A DNA stretch of 64,000 nt from Desulforamulus reducens MI-1 (GTDB lineage: Bacteria > Bacillota > Desulfotomaculia > Desulfotomaculales > Desulfotomaculaceae): NCBI RefSeq assembly GCF_000016165.1, contig NC_009253.1:248001-312000 (forward strand), given 5' to 3'. Position numbers and translations under genes: made by a program. A model generated the notes under the pieces. The model was given only the letters and a program-made list of their open reading frames with translations, ran no database searches and was not told where the DNA came from. Below, one piece after another: positions 57,063 through 64,000 of this stretch; the first letter of the stretch is position 1, and every line of letters starts with the position of its first letter.

Positions 57063-58063
57063 TTCGCCTGAAATGGAGCAACAATACCATGTTGTTGTTG
57101 TCTTTATTGCTGGCCATTATTCTCTGGCTGTATGTAAACATTGTGCATAACCCTGGCAAAGAACAGGAATTCCGAGTTGCTCTGGATACCAGGGGAAAAG
57201 TGGCTCAGGGGCTTACTATCAGTAGCAGTTTACCCCAGGAAGTTACTGTTCGAGTTCAGGGTAGAAACATCATTCAGCTATCCGGGGTAAAGGCCCAAGA
57301 CTTTCAAGCCACCGTAGATTTAAATAACCTTCAAGAGGGGGTAAATAACCGTATTATCCAAGTCACTGCTCCCAGTGGTTTACAGGTGGTGCAAGTTAAC
57401 CCGGCCCGGGTGGAAATTACAGCAGATAGAGTGATTCAAAGGCAATTACCTGTAAAGGTTGTAATAAAAGGACAGCCCCAATACGGTTATACAACTTTAG
57501 AGCCGGTTATTGAGCCTGCTGATGTGCTGGTACGTGGTCCGGCCAGACTGCTAAAAAACCTAACTAGTATCGCACTCAACGTTGATGTCAGCGGTGCTAC
57601 CCAGAATATAGAACAGGTGAAAAGTGTAGCACTGCCCGCAGGCCTTGAGTCAACTCCTGAAAGAGTGAAGCTACTGCTGCCCATCACCCGTTCTGTACCC
57701 TATCGCATGGTGCCGGTCTTACCACGTTATTCGGGTAACCCCGAGGATAACTACCAATTGGTGCGGATAACGGTCGAACCATCCAGTGTGAAGGTCTATG
57801 CCCCGGAAGAAATTCTTAACAATCTGGCAGGCATTCATACCGAAACTATTCAACTGGAAGGTCTAGACAAGGATGATATAAGAGAAGCCAAGATACTGTT
57901 GCCACCGGGGGTGGTAGATATCATGCCCGGGAAGGTTGAAGTGGCCATTCAAATAAAACAGAAACAACCAACAACAGAGCCGTCACCACCCAAGGAGACA
58001 CTGCCCCAGGGTAAACCGGATACCTCCGGTGAGATCAAACAGCCAGATACAGTACCGGAGTAG
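57059..58063 (+). CDS. cdaR: CdaA regulatory protein CdaR (YbbR-domain)
   Basis: A 334-aa protein with one N-terminal membrane anchor (about 11-29). Several extracytoplasmic YbbR repeats follow (about 35-110, 115-200, 205-295), and a Pro/Thr-rich tail. It binds and regulates CdaA in Firmicutes. It starts in a 4-nt overlap with cdaA. Confidence 0.93.
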   Translation: MIRLKWSNNTMLLLSLLLAIILWLYVNIVHNPGKEQEFRVALDTRGKVAQGLTISSSLPQEVTVRVQGRNIIQLSGVKAQDFQATVDLNNLQEGVNNRIIQVTAPSGLQVVQVNPARVEITADRVIQRQLPVKVVIKGQPQYGYTTLEPVIEPADVLVRGPARLLKNLTSIALNVDVSGATQNIEQVKSVALPAGLESTPERVKLLLPITRSVPYRMVPVLPRYSGNPEDNYQLVRITVEPSSVKVYAPEEILNNLAGIHTETIQLEGLDKDDIREAKILLPPGVVDIMPGKVEVAIQIKQKQPTTEPSPPKETLPQGKPDTSGEIKQPDTVPE

Positions 58064-58234
58064 CGTAAAGACGCTGTTAGTTATTTCCGGCCATGATTAA
58101 AGGACCAAGGACTAGCCTAGTTCATATTATTCTTATAAATTGACATGAAAAATGAATGAACGTATAATAGCTTTGATTTGCTAATGATAGAAAATATAAA
58201 CTTCCTCAAATGATAAGGGGGAAAAGAGTGTATA

Positions 58235-59569
58235 ATGGCTAAACTATTCGGTACCGATGGGGTACGTGGGGTTGCCAACACAGAACTTACAGCTGAGCTT
58301 GCCTTTCGATTGGGGCGGGCCGGGGCCCATGTACTGACCCGACAAGGACATTCTAAAAAAATTATCATAGGACGGGATACTAGGATCTCCGGCGACATGC
58401 TGGAGGCAGCCCTGGTGGCCGGGATTTGTTCAGTGGGCGTTGATGTATATAAAATTGGTGTTTTACCTACTCCCGGCATTGCCTATTTAACAAGGAAATT
58501 AGGGGCGGGTGCCGGGGTAGTTATCTCTGCATCCCATAATCCAGTACAAGACAACGGCATCAAGTTCTTTGGACCCAGTGGCTACAAGCTGCCCGATGAA
58601 CTGGAAAGTCAAATTGAAAAGCTGGCCCTGGATGATCAAGCAGAACTGCCCCGGCCCACCGGCGGCGAGCTTGGCAGGCTGTACTATGTGGAAGATGCTG
58701 TGGATCAATATGTTGACTTTGCTAAAGCGACTATTTCCACTGATCTCAAGGGTTTAAAGATTGTGGTGGACTGTGCCAATGGAGCTGCCTACGCAGTGGC
58801 ACCGAGAATTTTATCCGAACTGGGAGCAGAGGTGATTCCCATTTTCCACCGTCCCGACGGTGTGAATATCAATGCCCATTGTGGTTCTACCCATCCCGAA
58901 ACCCTGATGGAAGAGGTTGTTAAACAAGGGGCGGATCTGGGTCTGGCCCATGATGGAGATGCGGATAGAGTGCTGGCTGTGGATCACCTAGGTAACCTGG
59001 TGGATGGGGACCAGATCATGGTCCTGTGTGCCAAACATCTAAAGTCCAAGGGTAAACTCCGTAAGAATACCACGGTGGTTACCGTTATGAGTAACCTGGG
59101 TCTATATAAAGCCCTGGAAAGAAGCGGCATTGAAGTGGTGGAAACCAAAGTAGGGGACCGCTATGTGCTGGAAAAATTATTAGAAACTGGTGCCCGCTTT
59201 GGTGGGGAACAGTCCGGCCACATTATTTTTCTGCAACACAATACCACCGGAGATGGTATAATTACAGCATTGCAGCTATTGGCTGTGGTTAAAGAAACTG
59301 GTATGTCCCTAGCCCAACTGGCGGGTCAAATGGAAAGATACCCTCAGATTCTAAAAAATGTGCAAGTAAAAGATAAGAACTACGTTATGAACAGTCCCAT
59401 TATCTCAGAAGCCATCCGTCGTTTTGAGCGGGATTTGGCCGGTCAAGGACGTATCCTAGTCCGACCCTCGGGCACGGAACCCTTGGTACGGATTATGGTG
59501 GAAGGCAAGGATATGGCTGAACTGCAGAGTATTGTAGACAAAATGGCTGAAATTGTGGGCAACATTTAA
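58235..59569 (+). CDS. glmM: Phosphoglucosamine mutase
   Basis: Interconverts glucosamine-6-phosphate and glucosamine-1-phosphate for UDP-GlcNAc. The 444-aa protein starts [13 protein letters not shown] and has the phosphorylated Ser100 in SASHNP, the metal loop DGDADR, the sugar loop GGEQSGH and the phosphate-binding [10 protein letters not shown]. The 171-nt gap after cdaR contains no terminator I can see. GlmM is reported to bind and inhibit CdaA in several Firmicutes. Confidence 0.97.
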   Translation: MAKLFGTDGVRGVANTELTAELAFRLGRAGAHVLTRQGHSKKIIIGRDTRISGDMLEAALVAGICSVGVDVYKIGVLPTPGIAYLTRKLGAGAGVVISASHNPVQDNGIKFFGPSGYKLPDELESQIEKLALDDQAELPRPTGGELGRLYYVEDAVDQYVDFAKATISTDLKGLKIVVDCANGAAYAVAPRILSELGAEVIPIFHRPDGVNINAHCGSTHPETLMEEVVKQGADLGLAHDGDADRVLAVDHLGNLVDGDQIMVLCAKHLKSKGKLRKNTTVVTVMSNLGLYKALERSGIEVVETKVGDRYVLEKLLETGARFGGEQSGHIIFLQHNTTGDGIITALQLLAVVKETGMSLAQLAGQMERYPQILKNVQVKDKNYVMNSPIISEAIRRFERDLAGQGRILVRPSGTEPLVRIMVEGKDMAELQSIVDKMAEIVGNI

Positions 59570-59580
59570 TGTTGCCCACA
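59554..59580 (+). other. Hairpin over the glmM stop codon
   Basis: TGTGGGCAACA/TGTTGCCCACA is an 11-bp perfect stem with the TAA stop in its loop and no T-run. This argues for readthrough into glmS with possible mRNA processing or stabilisation. Confidence 0.6.
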
Positions 59581-59604
59581 TAATATAAATATACCCTAAT
59601 GATT

Positions 59605-59642
59605 AAAGGAGGTGATGCTAGTTGCAGAAACAAGACAACTAA
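59605..59642 (+). CDS. Candidate 6-codon leader peptide before the glmS ribozyme
   Basis: AAAGGAGGTGAT (59605-59616) is a 12-nt match to the 16S rRNA 3' end. TTG at 59622 starts a six-codon frame (MQKQDN) stopping at 59640-59642, 9 nt before the ribozyme cleavage site. An alternative ATG at 59615 (MLVAETRQLNN, stop 59648-59650) lies too close to the ribosome site but would end directly at the cleavage site. The peptide itself is unlikely to matter; ribosome loading may. Confidence 0.4.
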
Positions 59643-59644
59643 AT

Positions 59645-59823
59645 AACTGAAGCGCCAGAACCTTTTACAAAGTAAGGGTTGACGAGGAGAGGGAGTATCG
59701 ATGTTTCGGCGGATGCCCTCCGGCCCAGTTGCGGCCGTAAAAGCAGAACAAAGCTGGAAGGTAACTTTCGGTACAAAAACTGCGGGTGACTAAAAGGCGA
59801 CATTTGTCAATGTTTTACGCCCT
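59645..59823 (+). ncRNA. glmS ribozyme (glucosamine-6-phosphate-activated)
   Basis: Self-cleaving leader. The cleavage site is the A-G step at 59651/59652 in AAGCGCC. Conserved core stretches are GACGAGGAGAGGG, TATCGA, TTCGGCGGATGCCCTCC and GGGTGACTAAAAGGCGACA. With glucosamine-6-phosphate bound, cleavage leaves a 5'-OH glmS mRNA that is rapidly degraded, closing a feedback loop on glmS. Confidence 0.96.
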
Positions 59824-59918
59824 GGTATTTTATTGCCATTATCGGGGTAAAATCACACAAAAAGCATGACGCCGTGACCGGATGGTCGCGGCATGACTAT
59901 TTTAAGGAGGTCGACATT

Positions 59919-61748
59919 ATGTGTGGTGTAGTCGGCTATGTAGGAAACAAACCTGCAACACCTATTATTGTGGATGGTTTAAAGAAACTTGAATATAGAG
60001 GTTACGATTCTTCCGGTGTGGCTGTTCTGGATAAGGACGGCCTAAAGGTCGAGAAAAAAATGGGCCGTTTAGCTGAATTGGAAAAGGCCCTGGCAGGCAG
60101 AGAAGTGGAAGCTACCATTGGCATTGGCCATACTCGCTGGGCCACCCACGGTCGCCCCAGCGATGTAAATGCACACCCCCATACCTCCAATGACGGTAAA
60201 ATTGCGGTGGTTCACAATGGGATTATAGAAAACTACCTGCAATTACGGGAATGGCTATCTTCCCAGGGCCATACCTTTAAATCCGAAACCGATACCGAAG
60301 TAATCCCCCATCTGATCGAACATTTCTATAAAGGGGATCTCATTGAAGCTGTACAAAAAACTGTGTCCCATTTGGAAGGTTCCTATGCCATCATGGCTAT
60401 CTCTGTGGATCAACCCGGACGTATTGTGGCAGTGCGCCAGGATATGCCTCTGGTTGTTGGTCTGGGTGAAGGTGAAAACCTGCTGGCTTCCGACATCCCG
60501 GCCCTGCTAAAGCACACCCGGAAGTGCTATCTGCTCAATGACGGTGACGTGGTTGATTTACGGGCAGAAGAAGTAATTATTCAGGATGTTACGGGTAAAG
60601 TTGTGCAAAAGGATATCTTCGAAGTGACCTGGGATGCCGAAGAGGCCGAAAAGGGCGGCTATGAGCATTTCATGCTGAAAGAAATTAACGAGCAGCCCAG
60701 AGCCCTGCGGGATACTCTGAAGGGCCGTATCTCCCATGCTGGAGATAAAGTAATCCTGGATGAAATCAAGATGACCCCGGAGGAAGTTCAAAATATCAAA
60801 CGAGTTATTATCACCGCCTGCGGTACGGCCTACCATGCAGGGCTGGTGGGCAAATACGTAATCGAACAACTGGTACGGGTTCCAGTTGAAGTGGATATTG
60901 CTTCGGAATTCCGCTACCGTGATCCCCTAGTGGATAAAGACACCTTGGTTGTGGTAGTAAGTCAATCCGGGGAAACTGCCGATACCCTGGCAGCCCTCCG
61001 GGAAGCCCGCCGCCGGGGGGCCAGAGTGGTGGCCATTACCAACGTCATTGCCAGCTCCGTTGCCCGGGAAGCAGACGATATTATCTACACTTGGGCCGGC
61101 CCTGAAATTTCCGTGGCCTCCACCAAGGCCTATACCACCCAGTTGGTAGCCATGTACCTCTTGGCCCTATACCTGGCCCAGGAGCGTAATACTCTGGCAG
61201 CCGGCAATATTAAAGAAATTCTGGATGACCTAAAAAGTATTTACGCCAAGGCCCAAGAAGTACTGGATGATATTGAACCCATTAAGGAATTTGCCGAAAA
61301 ATACCACAAGGCAGAGGATACCTTCTTCATTGGCCGTGGCCTGGACTACGCCGTAGCTTTGGAAGGGTCCCTAAAACTGAAGGAAATCTCCTACATCCAT
61401 GCCGAAGCCTACGCTGCCGGTGAACTGAAACACGGCACCCTGGCCCTGATTGTGGAGAATATCCCAGTGATTGCTCTGGCCACCCAGCAAAGCCTCTTTG
61501 AAAAAATGGTTAGTAACATCAAAGAAGTGAAGGCCAGAGATGCCTCTGTAATTGCCCTGGCCATGGAAGGACATACCGAAGTGGAAAAGGTAGCTGACCA
61601 AGTACTGTACATTCCCAAGACCCACCCGGTACTGGCACCCATTATCACCGTAATTCCACTGCAACTGTTGGCCTACTACATGGCTGTATACCGCGGTTGT
61701 GACGTTGATAAGCCAAGAAATTTGGCGAAGAGTGTAACTGTGGAGTAG
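59919..61748 (+). CDS. glmS: Glutamine-fructose-6-phosphate aminotransferase
   Basis: Makes glucosamine-6-phosphate from fructose-6-phosphate and glutamine. The 609-aa protein has the N-terminal glutaminase domain with Cys2 as nucleophile (MCGVVGYVG), HTRWATHG and EN-YLQLREWL. Two SIS domains (about 290-430 and 460-595) carry TACGTAYHAG, SQSGETADTL and the C-terminal KSVTVE. ATG 59919 follows AAGGAGG; an inverted repeat (about 59864-59896) lies just before that site. Expression is controlled by the upstream ribozyme. Confidence 0.98.
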   Translation: MCGVVGYVGNKPATPIIVDGLKKLEYRGYDSSGVAVLDKDGLKVEKKMGRLAELEKALAGREVEATIGIGHTRWATHGRPSDVNAHPHTSNDGKIAVVHNGIIENYLQLREWLSSQGHTFKSETDTEVIPHLIEHFYKGDLIEAVQKTVSHLEGSYAIMAISVDQPGRIVAVRQDMPLVVGLGEGENLLASDIPALLKHTRKCYLLNDGDVVDLRAEEVIIQDVTGKVVQKDIFEVTWDAEEAEKGGYEHFMLKEINEQPRALRDTLKGRISHAGDKVILDEIKMTPEEVQNIKRVIITACGTAYHAGLVGKYVIEQLVRVPVEVDIASEFRYRDPLVDKDTLVVVVSQSGETADTLAALREARRRGARVVAITNVIASSVAREADDIIYTWAGPEISVASTKAYTTQLVAMYLLALYLAQERNTLAAGNIKEILDDLKSIYAKAQEVLDDIEPIKEFAEKYHKAEDTFFIGRGLDYAVALEGSLKLKEISYIHAEAYAAGELKHGTLALIVENIPVIALATQQSLFEKMVSNIKEVKARDASVIALAMEGHTEVEKVADQVLYIPKTHPVLAPIITVIPLQLLAYYMAVYRGCDVDKPRNLAKSVTVE

Positions 61749-61891
61749 GTGTTAGAGTGGCCCGTCCCCCTTTTGTAAAAATATAAAAATGTTATACAAT
61801 ATATAAACTTAGATACGGAAAGTAAAGTTTAAAAACCCAATAACATCAAGGTCTAATAACCATTTTTTGTTGTAAAAAATTTGACAGAAAA

Positions 61892-61964
61892 AGAGGGTAC
61901 ACCGCCCCTTCTACGGAATTGTTTAGCGTCCAAACAAAACATTCCAAAAGGATGGTGACCCTCT
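61892..61964 (+). promoter_or_regulatory. Inverted repeat over the transposase leader
   Basis: AGAGGGTACACC (61892-61903) can pair with GGTGACCCTCT (61954-61964), which ends 3 nt before the transposase ATG. If an upstream transcript enters the element this stem could limit translation. TTGACA at 61881-61886 is a possible -35. Confidence 0.4.
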
Positions 61965-61967
61965 GAA

Positions 61968-63422
61968 ATGATGGTATCACAATTTATTACCACAAATCAA
62001 CTTGAAACTTTGACCCGTCAACAACGACGTGATTTGGAACGTAAATATCAGAAGAAATTACATTCTCTTCAACGCCTGACTAGCAAAAGTGATCTTCCGA
62101 TTAGCTTTGACAATACTTCTGTAACTGCTTATGGAAATTTTGGCATACTAGAGGCGTTTAAGCAAGCCATTGATTTCAAGGGTATGCTTAAAGGGGTTTC
62201 CCTTAAGCGACATCATAACTGTAAATACTCTGATACAGGGTTGTTAGATACAATCATTGATGCCCTTTCCTTGGGATTATTACGGTTTTCTCATATGAAT
62301 GCTCTGCAAACTGACCCTGGATACCAGAAAATTAAAGAAGTAACACAAGTGCCTGACGAAAGCACTTTGCGGAACTTTCTATCTCTTATCTGTGAGCAGG
62401 AGGCATTAAACCAATTGCCTCTGGTGAATCAGGAAATGCTGTCCTTAAAGGCCAAATCCGATCAGCCCCGTGAAGTCTGGCTAGATATTAATGACAGTGT
62501 CCTCACTGTTTTTGGGAAACAGGAAGGATCAAAAGTCGGTTACAATCCTCGGTACCACGGGAGGCCTTCCTACAAGGTAAAGGTAGCATTTATCTCTGGA
62601 ACTTGCGAACTAGTCAATGCCGGGTTATATAGTGGGAACGTCGCCAGCAATGGCCAATTTATGGAATTCCTTAAAGAGACATTAGAGATCTTAGCTGCCC
62701 AGAATATCCTCGTAAAAGGTATCCGCATAGATAAAGGTTTCTTTGATGAGGATAACTTTGCCTACCTGGAAGAACAGGGCATCGAGTATATTTGTAAGGC
62801 TAAACTCACCAGTAATATGAGAAAGGTCATTAAATACCTTGATGACCAGAACCAGTGGCAGTCTTTGAGCAACCATTATGCTGCAGCAGAAATCACCATT
62901 CCATTACCTAAATGGTCCAAAGCCCGCAGGTTTGTATTTATCCGTGAAACTCAAGAACCTAAGGCATGCGGCGATCAACTTAACTTTGACCTGAAGACAT
63001 TCGACTACCAGGTGATAATTACTTCTAGTGACGAGCACAACCCAGAGGAGGTATGGCACGAATACAATAAGCGTTGCAATATCGAAAACAAAATTGATGA
63101 ACTCAAGGTTGGCTTAGGCTTTGAAAAAATGAGCCAAGCAGAGATGGATCGAAACAAAGCCTTTATGTGGCTCAAAGTATTATCGTATAACCTTCTCAAC
63201 TGGTTTCGCTTGGCCTTATTGGATGGCAAAGACAGCCGTGCTGAAGTGCCCACTATCCGCCGTAAAATACTGAATGTACCTGGGAACATTGTAGGCAACA
63301 ACCGTTACCGCCATATAAAGTTAGCCCCTAATCCCTGGCTGCAAAAGGCATTGAAGAATGCTAAGGAAAAATTACAAGAATTCCTTTGCATACAGGCATG
63401 GGTTGCCGTAAGTTCAGGTTAA
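61968..63422 (+). CDS. IS1380 family transposase
   Basis: A DDE transposase of 484 aa with an uninterrupted frame. WLDINDSVLTVFGKQEG (Asp173, Asp176), GYNPRYHGRPSYKVKVAF, the second Asp in GIRIDKGFFDE (Asp255) and YNKRCNIENKIDELK with the third acidic residue follow the IS1380 pattern. The first residues could start at ATG 61968 or 61971; AAAAGGA lies rather far upstream (61946-61952). Confidence 0.9.
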   Translation: MMVSQFITTNQLETLTRQQRRDLERKYQKKLHSLQRLTSKSDLPISFDNTSVTAYGNFGILEAFKQAIDFKGMLKGVSLKRHHNCKYSDTGLLDTIIDALSLGLLRFSHMNALQTDPGYQKIKEVTQVPDESTLRNFLSLICEQEALNQLPLVNQEMLSLKAKSDQPREVWLDINDSVLTVFGKQEGSKVGYNPRYHGRPSYKVKVAFISGTCELVNAGLYSGNVASNGQFMEFLKETLEILAAQNILVKGIRIDKGFFDEDNFAYLEEQGIEYICKAKLTSNMRKVIKYLDDQNQWQSLSNHYAAAEITIPLPKWSKARRFVFIRETQEPKACGDQLNFDLKTFDYQVIITSSDEHNPEEVWHEYNKRCNIENKIDELKVGLGFEKMSQAEMDRNKAFMWLKVLSYNLLNWFRLALLDGKDSRAEVPTIRRKILNVPGNIVGNNRYRHIKLAPNPWLQKALKNAKEKLQEFLCIQAWVAVSSG

Positions 63423-63725
63423 ACAAACTCGAGACTAATCGAATTAATCAAATATGATATCACTGATCCAAAAAAGATGGGTCTTATTAACTGCACCCTA
63501 AAATCTAGCTTTTTATTGGAGTATACAGCAGTGATAACGCTTTCCGAGTGATTAGGCATTCAGGCAACATAGCAGCTCAAGCGGTATAACCAAAAATTGG
63601 TTATTTTGGAGCTTTAACTTGGCTCGGAAAGTTACTTTCCGATTTGAAGATAAAAAAGATATACAACAGATAACAAAGTAATATATTAAATAAAAAAGAT
63701 ATTCGTTTGTATTTGATTTAAATGG
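63423..63725. other. Gene-free AT-rich stretch after the IS1380 transposase
   Basis: It probably includes the right end of the element. A palindrome TCGGAAAGTTACTTTCCGA (63624-63642) resembles the start of the 52857-52968 repeat. No coding frame with a ribosome site was seen. Confidence 0.5.
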
Positions 63726-63762
63726 CACACTATCTTTGATCAAGATAGTGTGTTTTATTTTT
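63726..63762 (+). terminator. Terminator near the window end
   Basis: Eleven-bp perfect stem CACACTATCTT (63726-63736) / AAGATAGTGTG (63742-63752), 5-nt loop, then TTTTATTTTT. The transcript it ends is not identified. Confidence 0.85.
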
Positions 63763-63892
63763 ATAAAAATATTTTTGAGTTTTTGTTTATTGAAGGATGT
63801 CGGTTTGATTAAAAGTTGAGAATGAATTGAACAAATAACAATAAATTTTTTAATTGTATTTTTATTAGATAAATTTAAAGGATATACAAAAG

Positions 63893-64000
63893 TTGGATAG
63901 AATGTTAGGTAAATTAAAATGGGTTAAATTTCATGATAACGCTGAAAGTACAAACATATATCAAACTAATTATAAAAACCAAATATTCAAATTTAAAATG
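63893..64000 (+). CDS. Start of an unidentified gene, cut by the window end
   Basis: TTG 63893, 10 nt after AAAGGA (63877-63882), opens 36 codons to the last base of the window (LDRMLGKLKWVKFHDNAESTNIYQTNYKN...). An in-frame ATG lies at 63902. The frame is AT-rich, with Asn, Lys and Tyr common. No family is recognised. Confidence 0.4.
   Translation, partial: MDRMLGKLKWVKFHDNAESTNIYQTNYKNQIFKFKM

Larger units (their letters stand above)
61823..63623 (+). mobile_element. IS1380-type insertion sequence, approximate limits
   Basis: A complete IS1380-family transposase gene lies inside. The ends are not certain: AAGTTTAAAAACCCAATAAC near 61826 weakly matches the complement of GTTATTTTGGAGCTTTAACTT near 63600-63620. 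CGGAAAGT occurs in the same orientation just outside both (61815-61822 and 63625-63632). The proper ends need comparison with other copies. Confidence 0.45.

Noticed and set aside
1-64000. tRNA or rRNA genes in the window
   Set aside because: Spacers were read for clover-leaf arms and rRNA-like stretches and none was convincing; only T-box leaders and the glmS ribozyme stand out.

Overview
The window reads as chromosome of an anaerobic, endospore-forming Firmicute of the Peptococcaceae, most like Desulfotomaculum/Desulforamulus. The support is a cwlD spore-cortex amidase, T-box leaders, a glmS ribozyme, frequent TTG/GTG starts behind strong AAGGAGG-type ribosome sites, an AmmeMemoRadiSam locus, and biosynthetic operons typical of that group. 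The genus is inferred from gene order and protein style, without a database search. Almost everything is on the + strand.

Layout. (1) 1-10265: the tail of a ribosomal-protein/ECF-transporter locus (ecfA2-ecfT, then truA-rplM-rpsI), with a complete trpEGDCFBA operon placed between ecfT and truA. (2) 10266-20166: an accessory island between rpsI and cwlD. It has a sigma-54 activator, a clear -24/-12 promoter with an upstream palindrome, and six genes (diaminopropionate ammonia-lyase, YgeY-type peptidase, hydantoinase, NCS1 permease, N-acyl-D-amino-acid deacylase-like protein, RidA). A 17-bp direct repeat lies at both edges and codon use is richer in GGC/CGC/GCC. (3) 20192-25959: cwlD, a cysteine-desulfurase-like protein, an orphan fliK/flhB-C-terminus pair on the - strand, and a two-gene AmmeMemoRadiSam locus in which the dioxygenase-like and AMMECR1 domains are fused. 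(4) 26192-37994: the arginine cluster argC-J-B-D-carB-argF-argG-argH, without carA. (5) 38082-52855: a GAF/HD-GYP protein, then two tandem T-box leaders (specifiers AUC and CUC) ahead of ilvD-ilvB-ilvN-ilvC-ilvB2-leuA-leuC-leuD-leuB-cimA. (6) 52964-61748: a DUF4127 protein, an IS4-like element with terminal repeats and a 9-bp target duplication, cdaA-cdaR-glmM, and the glmS ribozyme with glmS. (7) 61749-64000: an IS1380-type element and AT-rich DNA with the start of one more reading frame.

How the genes work together. The trp, arg and ilv/leu/cim blocks supply tryptophan, arginine and the branched-chain amino acids. CimA with LeuCDB gives a threonine-independent route to 2-oxobutyrate, which fits the isoleucine T-box in front of the ilv operon. 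CdaA/CdaR/GlmM/GlmS is the c-di-AMP and amino-sugar module for the cell wall. The sigma-54 island looks like a self-contained catabolic unit that imports a cyclic ureide or hydantoin-like compound and breaks it down through N-substituted amino acids and 2,3-diaminopropionate to pyruvate and ammonia, with RidA removing the reactive enamine/imine. It is the best candidate for an incompletely described system. Two families of short palindromic repeats recur in the spacers of the biosynthetic operons.
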